A DNA stretch of 39,098 nt from Clostridia bacterium (GCA_017451915.1 JAFTNJ010000040.1:1-39098); one strand, 5' to 3'. Shown: positions 15,148-23,230, counted from the first letter of the stretch. A program made the numbers and translations. The notes: generated by a model not told the origin, from the letters alone.

Positions 15148-16211
15148 AATCCGATCTCCTCTCCCGTCAGCGCGCGGAACCCGCAGGTAAGCACGCGCTC
15201 TTTTTCGGCCTCACTCATGGAGGACGCCATGACCCGACGCACGAATTCCCCCTTGAGGGAAATGGCGTTGGCATATTCCTCCGGGCGGATCCGCAAGCGG
15301 CTCTCGTTGTAGATCTTGGCAAAATAAAACCGCTCGGCAAGAATGCCCGAAAGATGGGGCAGATCCACCGCGGTGCCGTCCCCGCTCTCCCCCGTGAGCA
15401 CCACCTTGACCAGGTCGCCTCCGGGGATCCCCTCGGTGGCGCGATGCAAACGGTTCTCCAGCTCCAGTTGAGAGGTCACCTCGGAAATATCACAGCTCAC
15501 GGTGTGCAGCTCCCGCTTGGCAATGGGCACAAAGCGATGGGTCAGACTGCCGCGGCTGTCCACCTCCAGCAGAACGTAGCCCTTTTTGCCACATTCGTCA
15601 AAGCCCCTTCCCTCGGGACAACCCGAATAGCAGGCGACGCATCGGGCGTCGATCTGCGCGGTGCGGTATTCGTGCAAATGCCCCAGAGCCATGTAGTCGA
15701 TATTCTTATCCTTATAATTGGCAAAGCGGATCACGTCGGCACTGTCCACGCCGCGTCCTGCCCGCTCCTGCCCGTGCAGGAGCACCAGATTGATGCGGTC
15801 CTTATCCAGTGCCAGGGTATCGGGGTCGGGGGATTCACTTCCCGTAATGGTGACCTCTCCAAAGTGATAGGAGGTCCAGCCGTTGCCAAAGAGATAGAGG
15901 TTTTGGGGCTTGTCCTCCATCTGGGCAAAGCGGCTTCCCCGATCGTGGTTGCCTGCCAGATAGAAAAAACAGAGATTGGGATGGGTCTCGATGAGATCCA
16001 ACACGTATTTTTCGGTGCGTGCCGTGCTATGGGTGCTGTCAAAGAGATCCCCCGCGATCAGAATGGCCGAGACCTCGCTCTCGGCGGCCAGGCGGACGAT
16101 CTTTGCAAAGGTGGAGAGGATCTCTCCCCGCCGCTCCCTCGCCTTTTCGGGGGAGAGGTTGGCCTCCATGGGCGAATCCAGATGCAGATCGGCACAGTGA
16201 ATCAATTTCAT
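15144..16211 (-). CDS. YhaO/SbcD-like metallophosphoesterase (DNA nuclease subunit)
   Basis: A 355-residue calcineurin-like phosphoesterase of the Mre11/SbcD type. All metal-binding motifs are present in order: DLHLDSP near residue 7, GDLFDS, GNHDRG, LLHGQE and LGHLHEY. A C-terminal capping region of about 120 residues should bind the partner ATPase. The ATG at 16211 was chosen because AAGGA lies 9 bases upstream and MKLIHCADLHLD is where family members begin; an in-frame extension to 16298 overlaps the promoter. The stop overlaps the start of the YhaN-like gene (ATGA), so the two subunits are probably made in fixed ratio. First gene of a probable yhaO-yhaN-hemW operon. Confidence 0.92.
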   Translation of the reverse strand: MKLIHCADLHLDSPMEANLSPEKARERRGEILSTFAKIVRLAAESEVSAILIAGDLFDSTHSTARTEKYVLDLIETHPNLCFFYLAGNHDRGSRFAQMEDKPQNLYLFGNGWTSYHFGEVTITGSESPDPDTLALDKDRINLVLLHGQERAGRGVDSADVIRFANYKDKNIDYMALGHLHEYRTAQIDARCVACYSGCPEGRGFDECGKKGYVLLEVDSRGSLTHRFVPIAKRELHTVSCDISEVTSQLELENRLHRATEGIPGGDLVKVVLTGESGDGTAVDLPHLSGILAERFYFAKIYNESRLRIRPEEYANAISLKGEFVRRVMASSMSEAEKERVLTCGFRALTGEEIGF

Positions 16212-16254
16212 AGGCGAAAATCCTTTCTTGTTCGGATTTTGTACTCTTGTATAC

Positions 16255-16283
16255 AGTATATCATATTTTATAAAAAAAGACAA
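16255..16283 (-). promoter_or_regulatory. Promoter of the yhaO-yhaN-hemW operon
   Basis: On the minus strand TTGTCT (16283-16278), 17-base spacer, TATACT (16260-16255). It lies 44 bases upstream of the ATG. No LexA-type box was recognised nearby. Confidence 0.8.
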
Positions 16284-16424
16284 GGTCTGCGCCCTCAAAA
16301 TTACGGTTATTTTTTGCCGCCCGCAAAGGATCGCGCCTTCTCACAAACGGTCATTCGACCTTTTTATAAACTCTATTGTTATTCATATACAAAAACCGTA
16401 AGAAAAGTTTGTTTGAATCGTCGA

Positions 16425-16453
16425 TTGAAATCCGCTTATCATTATGCTATAAT
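16425..16453 (+). promoter_or_regulatory. Distal promoter upstream of a nine-codon frame
   Basis: TTGAAA (16425-16430), 17-base spacer, TATAAT (16448-16453). Confidence 0.8.
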
Positions 16454-16499
16454 GATATCGGGTCATATGACTGTGAACGAAAATAAGAGGAGGATTTTT

Positions 16500-16529
16500 A
16501 TGAGGGGCGACTTCAACGAAGGGTTGTAA
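16500..16529 (+). CDS. Nine-codon open frame with strong ribosome binding site (leader peptide or gene remnant)
   Basis: ATG at 16500 encodes MRGDFNEGL and ends in TAA. It has GAGGAGG 6 bases before the start and a consensus promoter 47 bases upstream, an arrangement that would be translated. The residues show no run of one amino acid, so it is not a classic attenuation leader. The stop is followed by GGTTGT...ACAACC-type short inverted repeats and then by a second promoter. It may be the stub of a deleted gene or a small regulatory frame. Confidence 0.35.
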   Translation: MRGDFNEGL

Positions 16530-16549
16530 ACCACTCAACAACCGGTATA

Positions 16550-16578
16550 TTGACAACCCGCAAAAAAAGGAATACAAT
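16550..16578 (+). promoter_or_regulatory. Proximal promoter of the 190-residue membrane protein gene
   Basis: TTGACA (16550-16555), 17-base spacer, TACAAT (16573-16578). The sequence TATTGACAA plus an A7 tract in the spacer recurs at the promoter starting at 17252. Confidence 0.9.
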
Positions 16579-16611
16579 GAATGTAATCAAAAACAAGGAA
16601 AGGATTTTCTT

Positions 16612-17184
16612 ATGAAAACCAAGAAAGACGCGTTTTACAAAGGATTGTTCACCTGTTTGAAATGGCTGGGACTGCTCCTTGCCGCCCACGTGGTGGCCTG
16701 GCTGCTCTTTTCCATGCTCCTGAGCGGTGCCGCCGAGCAGATCGCCTACTACGAACCCGAGCGGCTCGGTAACGTCTATCTTATGACTCTGATGTTTGAC
16801 CTGTCGTTCATTCCCCTCTTTTTCACGCTTCTTCACAAGGTCAGTCCTCTGGCCAACACCGAGCGCAACGCCGTCCGCCAGGCACAAAAGGAGCCCGGCT
16901 TCACGCTCCTGGCCTACTGGAAGACGCACCGCCTGCATCCCACCCTCTACGCTCTGGGCGCCTACGCCCTCTTGCAGCTCCCCTTTCTCCCCTTCTTTTT
17001 CCATTTCGGATTCTCCTTTTTGAGTGCCGATTCGATCCTCCTGGATCGCTTTTATCTCCTGGACGCCGGCTTCTACCTAGTCACCGGATCGGCCTTTTTG
17101 GGCTGGCTCCTGAGCCTTTTCTACTTTGCTTTGATCATGTTCCTCTTTGACTTCTTCCGCCTGCGCCGCGCCATTACGGATTGA
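16612..17184 (+). CDS. Hypothetical four-helix membrane protein (190 aa)
   Basis: I do not recognise the family. The protein starts with a basic MKTKKDAFYKG and has hydrophobic segments at about residues 13-37, 55-75, 115-135 and 150-180, separated by short polar loops. AAGGAAAGGA lies 8 bases before the ATG. It is phenylalanine- and leucine-rich and ends with a basic FFRLRRAITD. It has its own consensus promoter and a downstream neighbour with a similar promoter but no sequence similarity. No enzymatic motif is visible. Confidence 0.75.
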   Translation: MKTKKDAFYKGLFTCLKWLGLLLAAHVVAWLLFSMLLSGAAEQIAYYEPERLGNVYLMTLMFDLSFIPLFFTLLHKVSPLANTERNAVRQAQKEPGFTLLAYWKTHRLHPTLYALGAYALLQLPFLPFFFHFGFSFLSADSILLDRFYLLDAGFYLVTGSAFLGWLLSLFYFALIMFLFDFFRLRRAITD

Positions 17185-17251
17185 AATTCGCCGTCCCGCG
17201 AAAAAAAGCAAAACTCAACGGCAGATTGACGGAATCTCAACCACAAGTCTA

Positions 17252-17280
17252 TTGACAAACGTAAAAAAAGAGTATATAAT
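17252..17280 (+). promoter_or_regulatory. Promoter of the 227-residue membrane protein gene
   Basis: TTGACA (17252-17257), 17-base spacer, TATAAT (17275-17280). The context TATTGACAA followed by an A7 tract matches the promoter at 16550. Confidence 0.92.
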
Positions 17281-17310
17281 TAGGGCATAAAAAATATGAG
17301 GTGAGGGTTT

Positions 17311-17994
17311 ATGCAAAACGGAAAAAACTACAAGAATTTTGTAAACTACTTTAAAAAATGGGAAGGCGCGGGAATGCTGGGCATGTGCTTGATGGCAGTA
17401 GGCTTCCTCTTCCTTTGGGTCGGTCGAAGCTACCTGACCTATATGATCTCGGTATTCTCCATTCCCGTGGGCATTGTCATCTTCCTGTACGGCAGCATTG
17501 GCAGAGCCGGCGAGGCCGATATCAAAAACGTCATTGAGCGCAGTGCCGAGCGCATCCACTTCAAGGAGCTGGAGGAGGACTCCCACCTGCGCAAGCGCAC
17601 CCCCAAGGAATACAAAGAGCAGCTGTACGGCGGCTACTCCTTCCACGCGGGCGTGCTGGTCAAGCGTATGAAGAACGGCAGCCCCTGCTCCTCGGAGTAC
17701 GACGTGGCCAAGCTGATGGAGCTGAACGACGGCTACTACGTAAAGACCCTGCATTTCTCCTTTATCAGCGACGAGTTCTCCACCGCCACGCATGACGTTC
17801 CTTTTGCCGGAATCGAGAAGATCGAGGTAGAGCGCACCCAAGAGACCATCTCCTGCGGTAAAAAGGATTTTTTGACCAAATCCTGCCATTTGGTGTTCAC
17901 CTACGACGGTGGAAAGCGGGTCCTGCTCCCCACCAACGACGATATTTACGTGGATGAATTGGCCGAAAACCTGCGCAGAAAACACGGAATTTGA
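17311..17994 (+). CDS. Hypothetical protein with two membrane helices and a soluble C-terminal domain (227 aa)
   Basis: I do not recognise the family. A short basic N-terminus (NGKNYKNFVNYFKKW) is followed by two close membrane helices (about residues 21-39 and 43-64). About 160 soluble residues rich in charged amino acids follow. The final part (VPFAGIEKIEVERT, then CHLVFTYDGGKRVLLPTNDDIYVDELAENLRR) has the alternating strands and last helix of a PH-like/bPH fold; this resemblance is only by pattern. GAGGTGAGG lies 6 bases before the ATG. Downstream is the AT-rich upstream region of the rpsT promoter, with no clear terminator. Confidence 0.78.
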   Translation: MQNGKNYKNFVNYFKKWEGAGMLGMCLMAVGFLFLWVGRSYLTYMISVFSIPVGIVIFLYGSIGRAGEADIKNVIERSAERIHFKELEEDSHLRKRTPKEYKEQLYGGYSFHAGVLVKRMKNGSPCSSEYDVAKLMELNDGYYVKTLHFSFISDEFSTATHDVPFAGIEKIEVERTQETISCGKKDFLTKSCHLVFTYDGGKRVLLPTNDDIYVDELAENLRRKHGI

Positions 17995-18017
17995 TTTTTC
18001 TTTAAAAATTTAAAAAA

Positions 18018-18061
18018 TTTTTCAAAAACCTCTTGCAATTTCCATTCGGTTGTGATACAAT
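18018..18061 (+). promoter_or_regulatory. rpsT: Promoter of rpsT with upstream A/T block
   Basis: TTGCAA (18033-18038), 17-base spacer, TACAAT (18056-18061). The 21 bases 18018-18038 are identical to the minus-strand sequence ending at the -35 of tRNA-Glu. AT tracts continue upstream to about 17995, as in an UP element. Confidence 0.9.
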
Positions 18062-18084
18062 ATAGCGGTATATGAATGAAAGTT

Positions 18085-18112
18085 GTGCGCACCCTCTCAG
18101 GCGCCGCTTTTT
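18085..18112 (+). promoter_or_regulatory. rpsT: Possible attenuator hairpin in the rpsT leader
   Basis: GTGCGC can pair with GCGCCGC (one bulged C) around a 10-base loop and is followed by five T residues. A small TTAAG/CTTAA hairpin lies between it and the ribosome binding site. Ribosomal protein leaders are often autoregulated, but no known S20 leader motif was recognised. Confidence 0.35.
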
Positions 18113-18150
18113 AAGTATCATTGCTTAAAATTTAAGGGAGGTGAACAAAG

Positions 18151-18417
18151 ATGGCAAACATCAAATCCGCAAAGAAGAGAATCAGAACCATTGAGACCAA
18201 AACTCTGCAGAACAAGATGCATCGTACCGCTCTCAAGACGGAGATGAAGAAGTACGACGCAGCATTGGCTTCCGGCGATATGGAGGCTGCTCAGGCAGCT
18301 TACAAGGCAGCCGTTAAGAAGGTTGACCAGGCAGCAGCTTACGGCATCATTCATAAGAACGCAGCCGCTCACAAGAAGAGCCAGTTTACCAAGAAGCTCA
18401 ACGCACTGAACAAGTAA
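18151..18417 (+). CDS. rpsT: 30S ribosomal protein S20
   Basis: An 88-residue, lysine- and alanine-rich protein of full S20 length. It starts with the family signature MANIKSAKKRIRT and ends with GIIHKNAAAHKKSQFTKKLNAL. S20 binds 16S rRNA early in 30S assembly. GGGAGGTG lies 7 bases before the ATG. Codons are those of a highly expressed gene (AAG, GCA/GCT, CGT). It is monocistronic, with its own promoter and terminator. Confidence 0.98.
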   Translation: MANIKSAKKRIRTIETKTLQNKMHRTALKTEMKKYDAALASGDMEAAQAAYKAAVKKVDQAAAYGIIHKNAAAHKKSQFTKKLNALNK

Positions 18418-18463
18418 TTTTCCCATTCGCCGCGCGGCCCAACCCACCGCAAGCGATAGAAAT

Positions 18464-18494
18464 AACGCAAGGATCTTTGATCTTTGCGTTTTTT
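18464..18494 (+). terminator. Terminator of rpsT
   Basis: AACGCAAGGATC pairs with GATCTTTGCGTT around TTT, followed by T4, C and T5. Confidence 0.9.
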
Positions 18495-18504
18495 CTTTTT
18501 CGCA

Positions 18505-18533
18505 TTGACACCCTCGGAAAAAGGTGCTATAAT
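18505..18533 (+). promoter_or_regulatory. cysK: Promoter of cysK
   Basis: TTGACA (18505-18510), 17-base spacer, TATAAT (18528-18533); both boxes are perfect. The leader is only about 25 bases, leaving no room for a riboswitch or T-box. Confidence 0.92.
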
Positions 18534-18565
18534 GATAGCAACGTACCCCCGAAAGGAGATTTTTT

Positions 18566-19492
18566 ATGCTCTTTCATTCCATCGAAGAACTGGTGGGCAA
18601 CACGCCCTTACTGCAAACGCAACGGTACAACGCCCGCTATGCCCCCAACGCTTCCCTGCTTTGCAAGCTGGAGGCCTTTAATCCTGCGGGAAGTGCCAAG
18701 GATCGGGTAGGCCTCTCTATGATTCTGGCCGCCGAGGCCGACGGTGTCCTGACCCCCGGTGCTACCATTATTGAACCCACCAGCGGAAATACCGGCATCG
18801 GTCTTTCCTCCATCGCCTCCGCCAGAGGCTATCGGGTCATCCTGACCATGCCCGATACCATGAGTGTAGAGCGTCGCAAGCTCCTGGCCGCCTACGGTGC
18901 CGAGATCGTTCTGACGCCGGGTGCCGAGGGAATGCGGGGAGCCATTGCCAAGGCCGAGGAGCTGGCTGCCGCCATTCCCGGCAGCTTTATTCCCGCCCAG
19001 TTCGAAAACCCCGCCAATCCGCGGGCGCATTTTGACACCACGGGCCCCGAGATCTGGAAGGATACCGAGGGACGGGTGGACATCTTTGTGGCCGGTGTTG
19101 GCACCGGCGGAACCCTGAGCGGCGTGGGTGCCTACCTCAAGGAGCAAAATCCCGCCTGCCGCGTCGTAGCCATTGAGCCTGCCGCCTCTCCCCTGCTCTC
19201 TACCGGTGTTGCAGGGCCTCACGGGCTACAGGGCATTGGTGCCAATTTCGTTCCCAAAAACTTTGACGCCGCGGTTTGCGACGAGATCCTCACGGTCACC
19301 GAGGAGGAGGCCTATGCCGCCGCACGGGCATTGGTGGCCACCGAGGGCATCCTCTGCGGCATCACCTCGGGAGCCGCCCTTCACGGAGCAACGCGGTTGG
19401 CCAACCGCCCCGAAAACAAGGGCAAAACCATTGTGGTCCTCCTCCCCGACACGGGGGAGCGATATCTCTCCACTCCGCTGTTCCAAAAATAA
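18566..19492 (+). CDS. cysK: Cysteine synthase (O-acetylserine sulfhydrylase)
   Basis: A 308-residue PLP enzyme that makes cysteine from O-acetylserine and sulfide. The PLP lysine is Lys45 in GSAKDR, the substrate loop is PTSGNTGIGL near residue 71, the phosphate-binding loop is GVGTGGTLSGVG, and the C-terminal serine for the pyridine nitrogen lies in GITSGAA. Length and motifs fit CysK of type A. AAAGGAG precedes the ATG by 7 bases. It is monocistronic, with consensus promoter and a strong bidirectional terminator. No serine acetyltransferase gene is in the window. Confidence 0.96.
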   Translation: MLFHSIEELVGNTPLLQTQRYNARYAPNASLLCKLEAFNPAGSAKDRVGLSMILAAEADGVLTPGATIIEPTSGNTGIGLSSIASARGYRVILTMPDTMSVERRKLLAAYGAEIVLTPGAEGMRGAIAKAEELAAAIPGSFIPAQFENPANPRAHFDTTGPEIWKDTEGRVDIFVAGVGTGGTLSGVGAYLKEQNPACRVVAIEPAASPLLSTGVAGPHGLQGIGANFVPKNFDAAVCDEILTVTEEEAYAAARALVATEGILCGITSGAALHGATRLANRPENKGKTIVVLLPDTGERYLSTPLFQK

Positions 19493-19501
19493 GTCTTCTA
19501 A

Positions 19502-19541
19502 AAACCCCGCATCCGCGACGGCCGTCGCGGATGCGGGGTTT
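19502..19541. terminator. Bidirectional terminator between cysK and the GH94 gene
   Basis: A perfect 40-base palindrome (AAACCCCGCATCCGCGACGG and its complement), ending in TTTCTTTG on the plus strand and TTTTTAG on the minus strand. It serves the two convergent genes. Confidence 0.95.
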
Positions 19542-19559
19542 CTTTGATTCGTAGGATTC

Positions 19560-21905
19560 TTAATAGAGGATCTCGTAGTCGCCGCTCTTGGCCGTGACGG
19601 GGATCCAACGGGTTCCAACGAAAATACCGTTGGTATAAATGCCCTTTTCCTCGGCCTCCTTGGCGCGGCGGAAGGAAAGCGCATATTCTTTTCCCCGATA
19701 GGTACGCTTGACCTGATACTCGTTCCAATCCGAAGGAACACGAGGCTCGATGTGCAGGCCGTCGAAGTCGGCCTCCACGCCCAGAATACGGTCAAAGCCT
19801 GCGTGGATCAGCCATGCGGGCGTTGCGGTGAACCAGGAGAAAAGGTTCATGCCATAGCGCTCGGAGTCGGGGCCGAAATGCACGTTGCCCGTGGTATAGG
19901 GCTCGCTGGTACGGCGACTGTCGGGATTGTCCACGTGGTTGGGCATCAGACGCATCATGGTATCGTACGCCTCGTCGTATTCCCCTCTCGCCACGTCGGA
20001 ATAGATCTTAAAGGTACCCGCGTGGAGATAGACCGAAGCGTTGGCAAAGGTGCCGGGCAACTGTCCGCCAAGAGTGCCGCAGGTCTTATCGTAAACGTAG
20101 GGAGGATACAGAAGCAAGGGTCCAAAGAGAGTGGTGAGGTAAACGTCCACGGCGCGGCTCATTTTCTTGATGCGCACGGGATCGTCCTCGATGCCGGTAA
20201 AGATGGCCCAGGTTTGGGGATTGAGGTAGATCTTGCCCTCGGCGCAACGGGAGGAGCCCACGGGGAGTCCATCGCTCTTAAAGCCATATACGTACCAGTT
20301 GCCGTCCCAGGCAACCTCCCGTACGATCTTCTTATACTCGGCGTTGCGTGCGCGCATGAGAGCGGCCTTCTCGGTGTTCCCCACGGCGTCGTAGATCTGT
20401 GCCAGGCAATCCTGCGCCCAGTAGGCTTCCATGGTAGCCCAGGCCGAGGTGGCGGTGCCGTTCTGATTGATACCGGCAAGTCCGTCCAGCCAGTCGCCGT
20501 CCCGCATAAGCACCAGGCCGTTAGCGCCACGACGCTCGTAGGCGTAATTCACCGTTTTGAACAGGTGCTCTTCCACCGTTTCGGTGGCTTCGGTGTCCAT
20601 GTACGGCAGCTGCTTGTTCAGATACTCCAGATCGCCTGTTTCCTTCAAATATTGCAATACCATGGCCGCAGCCCAAAGAGGACAATCCACAAAATCGTCC
20701 TTGTTGGTCACCCCCGTGTAGGTATCAAAGCCGCGCATGGAGTGACCGTCCGAATAGAGATGGGAAAGTGCCTCGTCCATACGGCGCGCGGGGTAATCGG
20801 CACGGATCAGCATGGCTCCCCAGGCATCCTGCAGCAGATCGCGGAAGCCGCCGGTTTGGGTATTTCGGTTATAGCGGAGGGTCAGCCCCAGCTGATGCTT
20901 GAGCCAAACGTTGAGGAAGCGCTCCAAATTCTTGTCGGGCAACGAGCAGGTGTTGTAGGAAAGATCCTTCTTCCAATTCTCCAGTACCGCCTCACAAGCC
21001 GCTTTGGCGTTCTGACTTTGGGAAAGCAGATTCGACGCCGCAAGGACCTCCTCACGGTCTGCGGAAGCCGCCGACACCACCGTGCGCGAGAGGGTTTCCC
21101 CCGCGGAGAGCGTCACGTCAGCGTAAATATTGGCGTAGCGGTAGGGGAAATCCTTTTCCACCAGAGCCACCTTGCGCTTGGAGGCTACGGTCTTTTCCAC
21201 CTTCTTTTCCATGTATCCGTTGGAGCAATCCTCAATAGAGAACACGCCGTACAGGGTGTGGAAGGGACTGCCCAGCTCCATGCCGGTGGCCAGATACCCG
21301 TTGTTGACGGGTTCGATGGAAACCTTATCGGCAGGACGCTTCGTTCCTACCCCTATGGTATGGTTGTGGAACGCCCACGCCTGCTGTGCGTGGATACGGA
21401 GAGAACGGGGACGCGCGTCCTTGTTCCTCAGCTCCACGATCCAGCACTCACAGGGCTCCTCCAGGGGAACGAACACCTTGACCGTAAAGGCAATTCCCGC
21501 GCCCTCTCCCGAAAACTCGGACATTCCAGGGGCAACCTTGCATTTCAAGCCGTTGCAATCGAAGAGATCCAGGGTCTCGCCGCTTTCCAGATCCACGACC
21601 TCCAGCACGCGATTACCGTTGAGACGGCGCACGAGATAAAACTCGGGATCGTAAAATTTGGTGACGCGGTGATAGAAGTTTCCGTAAATGGTGTAGCCCT
21701 CACCGTGGTTGGCGATCACCGACGCAAAGCGATCGTTGTACAGCATATTCATCCATTGACGGGGGGTATTGGGATTGGTAATGGTATAGCTATCCCCCGC
21801 GGGAGAAAACTCGCCGTACCGCGTGGCGCGGTCGTAGTGATCCTCGTATTCGCCATACACGCATCTTGAGTCAATGTTGTACTTGCGTTCAATTTTCTGT
21901 CTCAT
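19560..21905 (-). CDS. Glycoside phosphorylase, family GH94
   Basis: A 781-residue cytoplasmic enzyme of cellobiose/chitobiose phosphorylase type that splits a beta-disaccharide with phosphate to sugar-1-phosphate plus sugar. The N-terminal beta-sandwich includes YTITNPNTPRQWMNMLYN. The alpha/alpha barrel has GGFRDLLQDAWG and the catalytic acid Asp474 in GDWLDGL, where many relatives have DWNDG. QTWAIFTG, the phosphate-site-like GTFANASVYLHAGTFK and the ERYGMNLFSWFTATPAW motif follow. The exact disaccharide cannot be told. The ATG at 21905 has GGAAGG 7 bases upstream; the in-frame TTG at 21935 overlaps tgt and is less likely. It follows tgt by 26 bases, probably by read-through. Confidence 0.9.
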   Translation of the reverse strand: MRQKIERKYNIDSRCVYGEYEDHYDRATRYGEFSPAGDSYTITNPNTPRQWMNMLYNDRFASVIANHGEGYTIYGNFYHRVTKFYDPEFYLVRRLNGNRVLEVVDLESGETLDLFDCNGLKCKVAPGMSEFSGEGAGIAFTVKVFVPLEEPCECWIVELRNKDARPRSLRIHAQQAWAFHNHTIGVGTKRPADKVSIEPVNNGYLATGMELGSPFHTLYGVFSIEDCSNGYMEKKVEKTVASKRKVALVEKDFPYRYANIYADVTLSAGETLSRTVVSAASADREEVLAASNLLSQSQNAKAACEAVLENWKKDLSYNTCSLPDKNLERFLNVWLKHQLGLTLRYNRNTQTGGFRDLLQDAWGAMLIRADYPARRMDEALSHLYSDGHSMRGFDTYTGVTNKDDFVDCPLWAAAMVLQYLKETGDLEYLNKQLPYMDTEATETVEEHLFKTVNYAYERRGANGLVLMRDGDWLDGLAGINQNGTATSAWATMEAYWAQDCLAQIYDAVGNTEKAALMRARNAEYKKIVREVAWDGNWYVYGFKSDGLPVGSSRCAEGKIYLNPQTWAIFTGIEDDPVRIKKMSRAVDVYLTTLFGPLLLYPPYVYDKTCGTLGGQLPGTFANASVYLHAGTFKIYSDVARGEYDEAYDTMMRLMPNHVDNPDSRRTSEPYTTGNVHFGPDSERYGMNLFSWFTATPAWLIHAGFDRILGVEADFDGLHIEPRVPSDWNEYQVKRTYRGKEYALSFRRAKEAEEKGIYTNGIFVGTRWIPVTAKSGDYEILY

Positions 21906-21931
21906 AGAATTCCCTTCCTTTCTTTGTTCAA

Positions 21932-23077
21932 TCAATCGTCTACGCGCTCGCCCAGGATATTGCGGTATTTTTGATAGAAGCTCTCAAAATAACCGCCGTC
22001 CAGAGCCTCGCGGATCTTTCGGGTCAGGTTGTTGTAGAAATACAGATTGTGGATCACCGCCAGGTGCATTCCCACGGCCTCCTTGGCCTTGAGAAGATGG
22101 CGCACGTAGGAGCGGCTGTAATTGCGGCAGGCGGGACAGCCGCAGCCCTCGTCGAAGGGTCTGGGATCCCGGGCGTATTTCTCGTTCATCAGGTTGATCT
22201 TACCGTGCCAGGTAAAGAGATTGCCGTGGCGGGCGTTGCGGCTGGGCATAACGCAGTCGAAGAAATCCACGCCAAGATGCACCGCCTCCAGAATGTTGCA
22301 GGGCGTGCCCACACCCATGAGGTAGCGGGGTTTATCGGTGGGCATATGGGGCTCGACGGCGTCGATGATGCGGTACATCTCCTCGGTGGGCTCTCCCACG
22401 GCAAGGCCGCCAATGGCGTAGCCCTCGCACTCCACCTCCCGGATCATGTGCATATGCTCAATGCGCAGATCCTCATAGGTACCGCCCTGGTTGATGCCAA
22501 AGAGCATCTGGTTCTTATTGATGGTATCGGGCAGAGAATTGAGGCGGTCCATTTCGGCACGGCAACGAACCAGCCAGCGGTAGGTGCGCTCCATGCTCTG
22601 CTTGCAATAGGGGTGGGTAGCGGGATTCTCCACGCACTCGTCAAAGGCCATGGCAATGGTGGACGCCAGATTGGACTGGATCTGCATACTCTCCTCGGGA
22701 CCCATAAAAATGCGCTTGCCGTCGATGTGAGAAGCGAAGCGAACCCCCTCCTCGGTGATCTTACGAAGCTGGGACAGGGAGAAGACCTGGAATCCGCCGC
22801 TATCGGTGAGGATGGGACGATCCCAATTCATAAACTTGTGCAGGCCTCCCATATCCTTGATGAGCCCATCCCCGGGACGGAGATGGAGGTGATAGGTGTT
22901 GGAAAGCTCCACCTGGCAGTCAATGTCGCGGAGCTCCATGGTGTTGACACCGCCCTTGATGGCGGCACAGGTGCCCACGTTCATGAACACGGGAGTTTGA
23001 ATGTCCCCGTGTACGGTGTGCAGAACGCCTCTGCGCGCTCTGCCCTCTTGTTTTAACAGTTCAAAATGCTTTGACAT
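21932..23077 (-). CDS. tgt: tRNA-guanine transglycosylase (queuine tRNA-ribosyltransferase)
   Basis: A 381-residue bacterial TGT of normal length. It exchanges guanine-34 for preQ1 in tRNAs with GUN anticodons. Asp92 in TDSGGFQVFSL is the general acid/base, the nucleophile aspartate lies in DFFDCVMPSRNARHGNLF, and zinc is held by CGCPACRNYSRSYVRHL plus a later His in LAVIHNL. AAGGA lies 9 bases before the ATG. The usual partners queA, yajC and secD are absent; the downstream gene is a GH94 phosphorylase. Confidence 0.97.
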   Translation of the reverse strand: MSKHFELLKQEGRARRGVLHTVHGDIQTPVFMNVGTCAAIKGGVNTMELRDIDCQVELSNTYHLHLRPGDGLIKDMGGLHKFMNWDRPILTDSGGFQVFSLSQLRKITEEGVRFASHIDGKRIFMGPEESMQIQSNLASTIAMAFDECVENPATHPYCKQSMERTYRWLVRCRAEMDRLNSLPDTINKNQMLFGINQGGTYEDLRIEHMHMIREVECEGYAIGGLAVGEPTEEMYRIIDAVEPHMPTDKPRYLMGVGTPCNILEAVHLGVDFFDCVMPSRNARHGNLFTWHGKINLMNEKYARDPRPFDEGCGCPACRNYSRSYVRHLLKAKEAVGMHLAVIHNLYFYNNLTRKIREALDGGYFESFYQKYRNILGERVDD

Positions 23078-23140
23078 GATTCAAAGTCCTTTCTTGGGTC
23101 GCAGGAATACAGCCCGCGCCGTGTTTTCTTTATATTTTTT

Positions 23141-23190
23141 GCAGGAACCTTTTTTGAAAAAAAGGTTCCTGCACCTCCAAAAAACTTCAC
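23141..23190. repeat. Type C dispersed repeat, copy 1 (GCAGGAACC hairpin plus tail)
   Basis: GCAGGAACCTTTTTT pairs with AAAAAAGGTTCCTGC, a 15-bp stem, followed by ACCTCCAAAAAACTTCAC. A diverged copy lies at 26093-26197. It is upstream of tgt, between operons. Confidence 0.75.
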
Positions 23191-23230
23191 TAAAGAGGAT
23201 TTTTTGAATGTTTTTTCTTTGGTATTGCCT

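Larger units (their letters stand above)
16212..16611. other. Divergent 400-base control region without a full-length gene
   Basis: It holds the minus-strand promoter of the YhaO-like gene, two plus-strand consensus promoters and a nine-codon open frame. The stretch 16284-16424 shows no promoter, repeat or frame that I can support. Confidence 0.6.

Noticed and set aside
18534-18565. SAM or cysteine-responsive riboswitch before cysK
   Set aside because: The leader is about 25 bases and unstructured.
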